Shown in pieces: positions 1-5,141 of a stretch of 9,106 nt of DNA. The translations under genes were made by a program, and so were the position numbers. The notes under the pieces were generated by a model. The model did no database searches and was not told the origin of the DNA. It saw nothing but the letters and a program-made list of their open reading frames with translations. Positions within the stretch are counted from its first letter, which is position 1, and each line of letters begins with the position of its first letter. Origin of the DNA: JAQVUB01 sp033809415 (lineage in GTDB: Bacteria; Verrucomicrobiota; Lentisphaeria; Oligosphaerales; Oligosphaeraceae); contig JAPXLT010000195.1 of the NCBI GenBank assembly GCA_033809415.1, positions 1 through 9,106 on the forward strand, in the 5' to 3' direction.

Positions 1-24
1 GTGCAGGGGGCAGGGTGCAGGGGG
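1..24 (+). repeat. G-rich GTGCAGGG tract, left arm of inverted cassette
   Basis: This is a G-rich tract built of GTGCAGG/GGGCAGG units. Positions 1-22 are the reverse complement of 148-169 with a single mismatch (21 of 22), so the two arms can pair around the intervening 9-bp tandem array. The same kind of tract lies directly after the stop codon of the alpha/beta hydrolase at 8541. By analogy, a plus-strand gene may end just left of position 1; that part is inference. The tract may continue beyond the window edge. Confidence 0.85.
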
Positions 25-26
25 TG

Positions 27-107
27 TTGTCCACAATGTCCACAATGTCCACAATGTCCACAATGTCCACAATGTCCACAATGTCCACAATGTCCACAAT
101 ATCCACA
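27..107 (+). repeat. Tandem array of nine 9-bp TGTCCACA units
   Basis: There are nine perfectly phased 9-bp units. The first is TTGTCCACA, seven are ATGTCCACA and the last is ATATCCACA. They are followed at once by GTGGACAAG, an inverted half-copy, so the array ends in a TCCACAGTGGA palindrome. The unit resembles a DnaA box (TTATCCACA), and the first unit equals the form known from high-GC actinobacteria, but no dnaA, dnaN or AT-rich unwinding region is present. A degraded two-unit remnant follows the G-rich tract at 8636. Function is unknown; slippage-driven expansion is the simplest explanation. Confidence 0.95.
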
Positions 108-136
108 GTGGACAAGGCAGAGACGTCCGCCTCGCA

Positions 137-1090
137 CTACGCCTGCACCCTGCACCCTGTCCCCTGCACCCCATCTCTAAGCCAAGCACTAGTGAGTTGT
201 TCAGCGAGAAGCGGGTCTCCTTCCGGGAGCCAGTGGATGACTTTGCCTTCCCGTTCCATTTTCCGGAACCAGATATCCTGTCGTCGGCAGAAACGGCGGA
301 TCTGCACCAGCAGACTTTGCCGCATATCCAGCCAGGAAAGCTCCCCCTTGAGAAATCGTGCGACGTAACGATATTCGAGTCCGAGCCAATCGAGCTTTTC
401 CCAGGAAAGCCCATTTGCATGCAATTGCCGGACTTCCTCGACGAGTCCCTGATCCAAGCGTTCATCGAGGCGCTTTTCAATGCGCTGATGACAAACCGGA
501 CGAGGATACTTCGGCGCCAGAATCAGAGAGTCTTGCAACGCCGCACCGGGTTCGCAAAGGTCTCCGCTCCGGGCAATTTCGATGGCTCGCATTACTCTGC
601 GCGCTTGGGTCAGATCGGTACGGGCAAGCAGGGCAGGGCTGGCTTCCTTTCGCAACATCTCGATCAATTCCGGCAATGGCAATTGCGCGAGTTGCAGACG
701 CAGCTCCGGATCCGGCGCACCTCCGGACAGATCATAGCCATCGAGCAATGCCTGCAAGTACAACGGAGACCCGCCGGCGATGATCGGAAGTTTGCCCCGA
801 GAGGCGATATCCAGCAGAGCCTGGTGTGCTTCCGCAAGAAACCGGAACAGATGAAATTCCTCGCCAGGATCGACGATATCAAGCAGATGCACCGGTACAG
901 CCTCGTCCCCAGTGCCATATTCTTCACGGTCTTTACCGGTGCCCAGATCAAGACCGCGATAGACCTGACGTGAATCTGCACTGAGAATCTCCCCCTGAAA
1001 TTTGCGCGCCAAATGTACTGCCAGACGAGTTTTCCCGGAGGCGGTGACACCGGTGACAACCAGACAGCGCAGTTCACTGAGGCTCTTCAT
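137..1090 (-). CDS. miaA: tRNA dimethylallyltransferase (MiaA)
   Basis: MiaA transfers a dimethylallyl group from DMAPP to N6 of A37 in tRNAs reading UNN codons; it is a cytosolic enzyme. The 317-aa product has a P-loop at residues 14-21 (GVTASGKT; the family usually has GPTASGKT), the SADSRQVYRGLDLGTGK block at 37-53, GGSPLYLQALL at 106-116, the TDLTQARRVMRAIEI helix at 158-172 and the late RRQDIWF segment at 269-275. Length is normal for the family. The ATG at 1088-1090 is preceded by a strong GGAGG Shine-Dalgarno sequence 8 nt away (1099-1103). The start overlaps the end of ybbR by 17 bp, so translation is probably coupled. The odd part is the C-terminus: after AWLRD the last eleven residues come from the G-rich repeat and are unlikely to be ancestral. 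Function is very secure; whether the tail matters is unknown. Confidence 0.96.
   Translation of the reverse strand: MKSLSELRCLVVTGVTASGKTRLAVHLARKFQGEILSADSRQVYRGLDLGTGKDREEYGTGDEAVPVHLLDIVDPGEEFHLFRFLAEAHQALLDIASRGKLPIIAGGSPLYLQALLDGYDLSGGAPDPELRLQLAQLPLPELIEMLRKEASPALLARTDLTQARRVMRAIEIARSGDLCEPGAALQDSLILAPKYPRPVCHQRIEKRLDERLDQGLVEEVRQLHANGLSWEKLDWLGLEYRYVARFLKGELSWLDMRQSLLVQIRRFCRRQDIWFRKMEREGKVIHWLPEGDPLLAEQLTSAWLRDGVQGTGCRVQA
141..175 (-). repeat. G-rich tract read in miaA sense, encodes the miaA C-terminus
   Basis: On the minus strand this reads as GGGTGCAGG-type units, the same family as positions 1-24 and 8541-8635. It lies inside the last codons of miaA and supplies the final eleven residues (GVQGTGCRVQA) before a TAG stop at 137-139. 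Positions 148-169 pair with 1-22 as an inverted repeat. Confidence 0.85.
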
Positions 1091-2174
1091 GTTTCGAACC
1101 TCCGGGCGGTGCTTGGTCTACAGCTGGCGGTGGTTGTGGCAGCAGCCCCAAAGTTACCATGCAGGCGGAAGGATTGATATACTCCGCCTTCAGATCACCC
1201 GGCATGCCAATTATTTGCACCGGAACATGATAGGTTCCCGGCTGACTGAAAGTGGTCAAGTCCAGAATTGCCTTCAGGCGGTTCCGCTCGACTGCCTCGA
1301 GCGAGCTGATTTGGCCATGCAGAATGCTTGCCACATGTGCAGGCAGTTTGCTGGTCATCTGCAACCCACTGTCAGGACGGATCAGTATGCCTAGCGGAAC
1401 CGGAGAGAATTTCTGGCGTGAATAACTTTGCGTGTCTTCTATGCTCACCCGGACTTCCACAGAGTCCGGATAAATTTCCAGCATCCGGCTGTCAGGATTG
1501 AAAACCTTCAGTTTCGTGCTGAAGTCATGCTGCATTGTCTCATTCAAAAGCAAAGGTTCAGTCTCAATCACCAGCAATGGGTCGATTATCGATAATGGCC
1601 CGGTGACCGAAATCGTCTCAGGAGTCACGGTTAACTTCTGACGCAATCCCTTTTTCAAGGCACCTTGGAGGGGAACATGCACATTTTTCTGTAAAATATC
1701 CCGTGTGTCAAAGTAGATAGGAACTTCCGGAGGATCAAAGCCCAGAATGGATACCCCCGCCGGCTTGCGCAGAACATGCTCCTTGTCTGTGAGAGTTACA
1801 CGGTAGGGAAAACGCAAGGAACGGCGTTGGACACCACCATCCAAAGGCAGCTTTAAAGGATCGACCTCCAAACGGAAATCACCCGCCGTGAAACGTTTCG
1901 AACGCGCAGAAAAGTTTACGGAGATTTTCAGGCGGACTTTAGGCGTGAGCTGCTCCGGAATGAAAACCTTCGGACTGCCGCGCAGATCGACTTTCACTTC
2001 CTCGATGGTGTCCCATTGTCGGCTTTTGTGGCGGACATGCATGTTATTGATGTACAGCCAGCAGATGGTAGCCAGCAGCAACGCAAAAACTTTGCGCCAG
2101 ATATCATGCCGGATTGAATCCCAAGCATGCTGTGCAAAAAGCGAAATTTTTGTTTTAAAAGAAGACCAGCTCAT
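1074..2174 (-). CDS. cdaR: YbbR-domain membrane protein, diadenylate cyclase partner (CdaR-like)
   Basis: The 366-aa product has a short cytosolic N-terminus, one membrane segment at about residues 28-44 (KVFALLLATICWLYINN) and a long extracytoplasmic part with YbbR-type beta repeats. The clearest runs from about 163 to 212 (NVHVPLQGALKKGLRQKL, then TPETISVTGPLSIID); others lie near 58-110 and 260-345. The tail is proline-rich (LLPQPPPAVDQAPPGG). In Firmicutes, CdaR binds the diadenylate cyclase CdaA and modulates c-di-AMP synthesis; the gene lies directly downstream of cdaA here, which supports the same role. I chose the ATG at 2172-2174 because the upstream in-frame ATG at 2249 would place repeat-derived sequence before the membrane segment. 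No good Shine-Dalgarno is visible before it; the leader is a GTCCATT repeat. It overlaps miaA by 17 bp. Confidence 0.88.
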   Translation of the reverse strand: MSWSSFKTKISLFAQHAWDSIRHDIWRKVFALLLATICWLYINNMHVRHKSRQWDTIEEVKVDLRGSPKVFIPEQLTPKVRLKISVNFSARSKRFTAGDFRLEVDPLKLPLDGGVQRRSLRFPYRVTLTDKEHVLRKPAGVSILGFDPPEVPIYFDTRDILQKNVHVPLQGALKKGLRQKLTVTPETISVTGPLSIIDPLLVIETEPLLLNETMQHDFSTKLKVFNPDSRMLEIYPDSVEVRVSIEDTQSYSRQKFSPVPLGILIRPDSGLQMTSKLPAHVASILHGQISSLEAVERNRLKAILDLTTFSQPGTYHVPVQIIGMPGDLKAEYINPSACMVTLGLLPQPPPAVDQAPPGGSKHEEPQ

Positions 2175-2182
2175 ATAAAATG

Positions 2183-2228
2183 ACAGGGACAAGAATGGAC
2201 GTAATGGACAGAAATGGAATGGACGAGG
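2183..2228 (-). repeat. GTCCATT/TGGACA microrepeat in the ybbR leader
   Basis: On the minus (ybbR sense) strand this reads as GTCCATT-type units of about 9 bp ending 8 nt before the ybbR start. It closely matches the right arm of the array at 5027-5100 upstream of the SGNH gene, sharing GTCCATTCTTGTCC, and has the same orientation relative to the downstream gene. It fills much of the cdaA-ybbR gap and stands where a Shine-Dalgarno would be expected. Confidence 0.8.
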
Positions 2229-2235
2229 CAAATCC

Positions 2236-2310
2236 GCTTGCACTTCCATCCGTCAAAGCAGCACCCCCAAAGAAAATTTTCGTGTCTTTTCGTGTCTTTT
2301 CGTTGTTAAA
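2236..2310 (-). repeat. Composite dispersed repeat, copy 1 (after cdaA)
   Basis: Read on the minus strand, it starts 13 nt after the cdaA stop with TTTTTAACAACGAAAAG and CACGAAAAGA units. It continues into the shared module TGCTGCTTTGACGGATG. Copies 2, 3 and 4 lie at 3557-3612, 4152-4228 and 8690-8765, all in the same orientation. With the 2183-2228 array it makes up nearly the whole 148-bp gap between cdaA and ybbR. Confidence 0.8.
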
Positions 2311-2322
2311 AACGTTCGTTCT

Positions 2323-3285
2323 TCAGTTCCCGGAACTCGCATCCCCTTTGGCAGGGGGAGGCTGTTCGTCGGAGGTAACGGTGGCAAGAATCTTGTCGAG
2401 AAAGCGGGCGGCCTTTGTGTTTTTTTCGGGTTCCTTGAATCGCCTGCGCGCTTCGTGCACACCGAGTTTCCGGCAGAGGACATTGCGGAAATGGCGCGGA
2501 CCATCCATGATTTCCAGCTGACCTTGGCGGGTGGTGACGCTGACATTGCCGGTTTCTTCTGAGACGACAATGACAGTGACATCCGGGATCAGGTCGGAGA
2601 GTCCGATGGCAGCATTATGCCGAGTATGGATCGGGCTGCTTTCTATGTGGGTCGCAGCAGGAAATTGGCATGCAGCGGCGACAATCGTGTTGTTTCGGAT
2701 AATCACACCGCCATCATGCAGGGGAGTTCCTTTATAAAAAATCGACTGCAATAGCAGACTGCTGACTTTGGCATTGACGGACGCCCCTCGCTCGATGTAT
2801 TCATTCAACCTAGGAGCACTCTCGATGGCAATCAGGGCGCCAGTATTGTAAAAAACCTTCTTGCCCTTCACTCGACCGGGGCGTTCACCACCTTTTTCCC
2901 ATACCCAGTGCGGATGCACCGTGAATGCGCAGACACAATCAACCAGCTCATCGATCATCGCCAACTGGCTTTGCTTCTTTTTTTCAGAAGCAAGACGCTT
3001 GAAAACCTGGAAGCGATGACGCCCGAGGAACGTCAGCAGACGCCGGATTTCGGACTGGAAGATGATCAGCAGAAACAGGGGCATGATCCCCATCATGCGG
3101 GAGAGCAGCCACTCGAGGACATTGAGTTCAAGCACATAGGCCAGCAGATTCAATACCGGAATGGCTACGACAACAACACCCAGCATCAGCATTCCCGGGG
3201 TGCCACGCAACAGCCGGAGAATCAGATAGAAAAAAAGGGCGAGGATAATAATCTGGAAAAGGGCGTTGATGAGTTGTTGCAGCAT
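2323..3285 (-). CDS. cdaA: Membrane-bound diadenylate cyclase (CdaA/DacA type)
   Basis: This enzyme joins two ATP molecules into c-di-AMP. The 320-aa product has three N-terminal membrane helices (about residues 7-26, 31-53, 56-76), the QSEIRRLLTFLGRH stretch at 77-90 that precedes the cyclase domain in CdaA, and a DisA_N domain. In that domain are GALIAIE at 149-155, LLLQSIFYKGTPLHDGGVII at 177-196, TRHNAAIGLSD at 221-231 and SEETGNVSV at 242-250. Two signature motifs differ from the textbook form: DGA is DGG (191-193) and RHR is RHN (222-224). About 20 extra residues (near 124-146, basic and glycine-rich) precede GALIAIE. The ATG at 3283-3285 has AGGAG 9 nt upstream (3295-3299). It is first in a cdaA-ybbR-miaA operon. 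Family assignment is secure; full activity is likely but not shown. Confidence 0.94.
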   Translation of the reverse strand: MLQQLINALFQIIILALFFYLILRLLRGTPGMLMLGVVVVAIPVLNLLAYVLELNVLEWLLSRMMGIMPLFLLIIFQSEIRRLLTFLGRHRFQVFKRLASEKKKQSQLAMIDELVDCVCAFTVHPHWVWEKGGERPGRVKGKKVFYNTGALIAIESAPRLNEYIERGASVNAKVSSLLLQSIFYKGTPLHDGGVIIRNNTIVAAACQFPAATHIESSPIHTRHNAAIGLSDLIPDVTVIVVSEETGNVSVTTRQGQLEIMDGPRHFRNVLCRKLGVHEARRRFKEPEKNTKAARFLDKILATVTSDEQPPPAKGDASSGN

Positions 3286-3556
3286 ACGCGAATACTCCTG
3301 AGGCGGTTCAAAGGGCTGCCCGTTTAATTTGCATTGTTTGTCTTTGAATTGAAAAAGTGAAGGCTTCCATTAAATGTATCCCCGCTAAACAAGAATAGTG
3401 CCATCGTTGAATTTTAAGACTAAAATACACTGAATATGCCACTTTTACAATCCATTCCAACGTTTTTACTGAAAAATGAAAATAAAGTCGGAACTCCTGG
3501 CGATTCCTGATCCTGGAAATTTGAGTCCATCTGAAATGCGCCCGAAGTCTTTTTTA
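3286..3556. other. Gene-free leader region of the cdaA operon
   Basis: No convincing gene is present on either strand. The minus strand should carry the promoter and leader of the cdaA operon, but I see no -35/-10 pair good enough to name. The only sure element is the cdaA Shine-Dalgarno at 3295-3299. The stretch is AT-rich from about 3320 to 3480. A 64-codon open frame at 3476-3670 on the plus strand runs through repeat copy 2 and is judged non-coding. Confidence 0.6.
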
Positions 3557-3612
3557 CCAGAGCAAGCTCATCCGCCAAAGCAGCGACCTTATAAAAAAAT
3601 TCGTATTACTAT
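3557..3612 (-). repeat. Composite dispersed repeat, copy 2
   Basis: On the plus strand it contains AGCAAGCTCATCCGCCAAAG, which matches copy 3 (AGCAGGCTCATCCGTCAGAG) at 17 of 20 positions, then CAGCGACCTTATAAAAAAAT. The GAGC-N2-GCTC palindrome is kept. The CACGGAAA array found in copies 3 and 4 is nearly absent here, leaving only TTCGTATTAC, so the copy is truncated or diverged. Unlike the other three it does not lie next to a recognisable minus-strand gene end. Confidence 0.75.
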
Positions 3613-3739
3613 CCCTCAAAATCTTCTTTTTTGTGAAAGATTTTCAAAAAAACGATGCGCAAGTTACTGACAGTGAATTTCTTTCTCATTTTTGAGAATC
3701 TTTTTGAACTTTTTGAGTTTTGACCTGATCGATCATTCG
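3613..3739. other. AT-rich spacer with a small hairpin
   Basis: The stretch is T-rich and A-rich with no gene. It contains a small perfect stem, TTCTCA (3683-3688) with TGAGAA (3693-3698) around a TTTT loop, followed by a T-rich run. That is weakly reminiscent of a terminator, but the stem is short and AT-rich, and no gene clearly ends before it. A repeated CTTTTTGA/GTTTTGA pattern follows. Confidence 0.4.
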
Positions 3740-4135
3740 CCCATGGGGTTGCAGACGTCAGTCCGCCTCGAGCCTTTCCATGCGGCTTGCGGTCAAGCTT
3801 CTCCAGTCTCGGAGAGACGGCACCATGAGTAACCCCTGGTGAAGCTGTGCGGAGCACTGCGGAACCTGGGGTCGGAACCCACCCAAAACCATTGCGCCGC
3901 ATCGAGGTGGCGCTGTCGCAACTTGGATGTGCGGCGGCAAATGAAGACGCGCAAGCCAACGTTTTCCCATTGCTTCCAGTACGCATTGTTGGCACCGGTT
4001 CATGTGCCGCCTCTCCGAGGCTTTGGTGGTGGTGGGATGCCATGCCCCAGGTTCCGCTTCGCTTCACCGGGGTTACTCATGGTGCCACGCCTCCGGCGTT
4101 GGATGTCTCCGACGCAATTGCGTAAAGCCGACCTT
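3740..4135. repeat. GC-rich cluster of small GGA/TCC-loop hairpins with an inverted pair
   Basis: Two imperfect copies of one unit lie in opposite orientation. CACCATGAGTAACCCC occurs at 3821-3836 and as its exact reverse complement at 4069-4084. GCGGAACCTGGGG occurs at 3859-3871 and, inverted, at 4045-4057. Each copy carries short stems closed by a three-base GGA/TCC loop: GTCTC-GGA-GAGAC (3806-3818), GTGC-GGA-GCAC (3847-3857), GCCTC-TCC-GAGGC (4009-4021) and ACGCC-TCC-GGCGT (4087-4099). The stems differ in sequence but stay paired. A partial copy is visible near 3915-3960 (CTTGGATGTGCGGCGGCAA). Open frames across the block give low-complexity Pro/Arg/Trp-rich peptides that I do not regard as proteins. 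It resembles the repeat elements often mistaken for small genes in PVC genomes; that link is from memory and unverified. Confidence 0.75.
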
Positions 4136-4151
4136 GACACACAAGAATTTT

Positions 4152-4228
4152 GGCAGAGCAGGCTCATCCGTCAGAGCAGCAACCCTACAAAGTTTTCCGA
4201 GTTTTCCGTGCTTTCCGTGGACAAAAAA
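4152..4228 (-). repeat. Composite dispersed repeat, copy 3 (after hepT')
   Basis: On the minus strand it begins TTTTTTGTCCACGGAAAGCA, continues with CACGGAAA-like units of 9-10 bp, then GGGTTGCTGCTCTGACGGAT and a GAGC-N2-GCTC palindrome. A 28-bp block covering the GGAAA units and the GTCCAC end is identical to copy 4 at about 8734-8765. Just before it, inside the end of the hepT' frame, lies a second array, TACCACGAACCACACGAAAA (4260-4279), of the same type as copy 1. Confidence 0.85.
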
Positions 4229-4250
4229 TAGGTTGTGGACGCTAGTCCAC
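4223..4250 (-). terminator. Possible intrinsic terminator at the end of hepT'
   Basis: On the minus strand GTGGAC-TAGC-GTCCAC (4235-4250) forms a perfect 6-bp stem with a 4-nt loop that contains the TAG stop of the truncated hepT. Six nucleotides later comes a run of T (TTTTTT). The stem is short and the gap to the T-run is longer than ideal, so this is tentative. Confidence 0.3.
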
Positions 4251-4439
4251 GCCAAGCCTTTTCGTGTGGTTCGTGGTAGAAAAATCCTCGCCAATAATTT
4301 CATAGTTTCGGATTACGGCGTCTTGGATAAGCGAGTTGTTGAAGAATTCTTCTTTTGTCACATTTTCCAGGTACTGCAGAATTTTTTGCAATGAGGACGC
4401 GATATGCAGCAGGAAAATACCATTGTCCGGTTTTTTCAT
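4242..4439 (-). pseudogene. hepT: Truncated HEPN-domain toxin (HepT/DUF86 family), C-terminus replaced by repeat
   Basis: HepT proteins are HEPN RNases of MNT-HEPN toxin-antitoxin systems. Residues 1-51 fit the family N-terminus well, with HIASSLQKILQYLENVTKEE at 12-31 and SLIQDAVIRNYEIIGE at 36-51. At the point where the family continues with a lysine-rich helix and the catalytic RX4HXY motif, the frame enters a CACGAA-type repeat and reads DFSTTNHTKRLGVD to a TAG stop in the loop of a GTGGAC palindrome. The product would be 65 aa against roughly 110-140 in the family, without the RNase site. I find no lost C-terminal half downstream on the minus strand. Its ATG overlaps the antitoxin stop as ATGA, so coupled translation is kept. 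It is probably inactive; a small residual partner role for the antitoxin cannot be excluded. Confidence 0.82.
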
Positions 4440-4726
4440 AATGCGACAGCCTCCGCCAATATATTTTTCCTGATGCAGGGGTTCAGTGCGCGTCTGGATA
4501 CTACATCAACTTTACAATTCAGCAATGCTTCCAGCTCATCTTTAATGTGTACCTGATCGAAGAGCGTGGCATGTGGCAGGAATTCAACGAGCAGATCAAT
4601 ATCACTATCCTTGGTTTCTTCTTTTCGTGCACAGGAGCCAAAGACATAGACCTTTCCGGCATTATACCGTTGCGCAATTTGGTAGATGTCTTTTTTCAGA
4701 TGCTGAATTCTCTCAAGCTGGCTCAT
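4436..4726 (-). CDS. mntA: MNT-domain nucleotidyltransferase antitoxin (MntA-like)
   Basis: This small nucleotidyltransferase has 96 aa from the chosen start. The signature GSX10DXD is exact: G30-S31, then SDID with catalytic D42 and D44, and a third acidic residue in CKVDVVS (D74). In the MntA-HepT system the MNT protein AMPylates the tyrosine of the RX4HXY motif of the HEPN toxin and so neutralises it; that is family knowledge. I chose the ATG at 4724-4726, not the in-frame one at 4769-4771, because GGAG lies 6 nt upstream of it (4733-4736) and a promoter-like pair lies across the longer start. The stop overlaps the hepT start by 4 bp (ATGA). The base composition looks more AT-rich than the flanking metabolic genes, consistent with acquisition. 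Since the toxin is truncated, its natural target is gone. Confidence 0.88.
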   Translation of the reverse strand: MSQLERIQHLKKDIYQIAQRYNAGKVYVFGSCARKEETKDSDIDLLVEFLPHATLFDQVHIKDELEALLNCKVDVVSRRALNPCIRKNILAEAVAL

Positions 4727-4760
4727 CTTTATCTCCAATGACAACGTATGCCTTGCATAA

Positions 4761-4789
4761 AATGTAATCACCCATGTTCAATAAGTCAA
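4761..4789 (-). promoter_or_regulatory. Candidate sigma70-type promoter of the mntA-hepT' operon
   Basis: On the minus strand TTGACT (4784-4789; 5 of 6 to consensus) and TACATT (4761-4766; 4 of 6) are separated by exactly 17 bp. The predicted start point would give a leader of about 30 nt ending in the GGAG before the mntA ATG. It is based on sequence match only. Confidence 0.5.
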
Positions 4790-5141
4790 ACGCATGACTA
4801 TCTCAAAAAAAAATCAGGAGCCGGGATGATAAAATTCTTCGGTAGTATATATTTTGCAGTAGCATGAAAAAAGGAGGGCGTTTTCATTCTTTCAATCACA
4901 TCGGAAAATGTCTTGTTTTTTTTAATGGACAGGGACACGATGGACTCAATGGACAGAATCGACACAAATAGACACGTCTTTATGGACAGAATGGACACAC
5001 GTACAGCAGATGACGTCTTTGAACCTGTCCATTCGTCCATCAAACGAAAAGTCCATCTTGTCCATTCCGTCCATGATGTCCATTCTTGTCCATGTCCATG
5101 AAAATGAATGAAAACACCCTGATGAAAGAAGGATATTCTGT
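4790..5141. other. Divergent spacer between mntA and the SGNH gene
   Basis: No gene is supported here. The left part (4798-4923) is AT-rich; the rest is the TGGACA array. An outer inverted pair, AGGGCGTTTTCATTC at 4875-4889 and GAATGAAAACACCCT at 5106-5120 (14 of 15 complementary), brackets the array. The SGNH Shine-Dalgarno AAGGA is at 5129-5133. A plus-strand promoter must lie here or upstream, but none is convincing. AGTATATATTTT near 4847 is the nearest -10-like stretch and lacks a -35 partner. Confidence 0.55.
4924..5100. repeat. Inverted TGGACA / TGTCCA 9-bp array upstream of the SGNH gene
   Basis: The left arm (4924-5002) consists of ATGGACAGA/ATGGACACA-type units of about 9 bp. The right arm (5027-5100) consists of the reverse-complement GTCCATT/TGTCCAT units. 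About 25 bp separate the arms, so the region could form a long imperfect hairpin. The right arm has the same orientation relative to the SGNH gene as the 2183-2228 array has relative to ybbR. Overlapping open frames give MDxMDx or WTxWTx repeats typical of translated microrepeats. Confidence 0.88.

Noticed and set aside
27..107. A replication origin or CRISPR array
   Set aside because: The units are contiguous 9-mers without spacers, so not a CRISPR. No dnaA/dnaN genes or AT-rich unwinding element are present, so an origin is not supported.
15..368. Plus-strand frame with an MSTMSTMST peptide
   Set aside because: It is a translation of the 9-bp tandem array running on into antisense miaA.
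197..973. Long plus-strand open frame (258 codons) opposite miaA
   Set aside because: It is antisense to a well-recognised miaA with all family motifs, and its product shows no recognisable motif.
2175..2249. An upstream ATG start for ybbR at 2249
   Set aside because: It would add 25 residues encoded by the repeat ahead of the membrane segment; the ATG at 2172-2174 gives the usual short N-terminus.
3476..3670. 64-codon plus-strand frame in the gene-free region
   Set aside because: It runs through dispersed repeat copy 2, has no Shine-Dalgarno and no recognisable domain.
3683..3705. Intrinsic terminator at the AT-rich hairpin
   Set aside because: The 6-bp stem is AT-rich and weak, and no gene clearly ends in front of it.
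3609..4394. Several overlapping frames with Pro/Arg/Trp-rich products in the hairpin cluster
   Set aside because: All frames on both strands are open because the repeat lacks stops; the peptides mirror the inverted repeat and none has a start signal.
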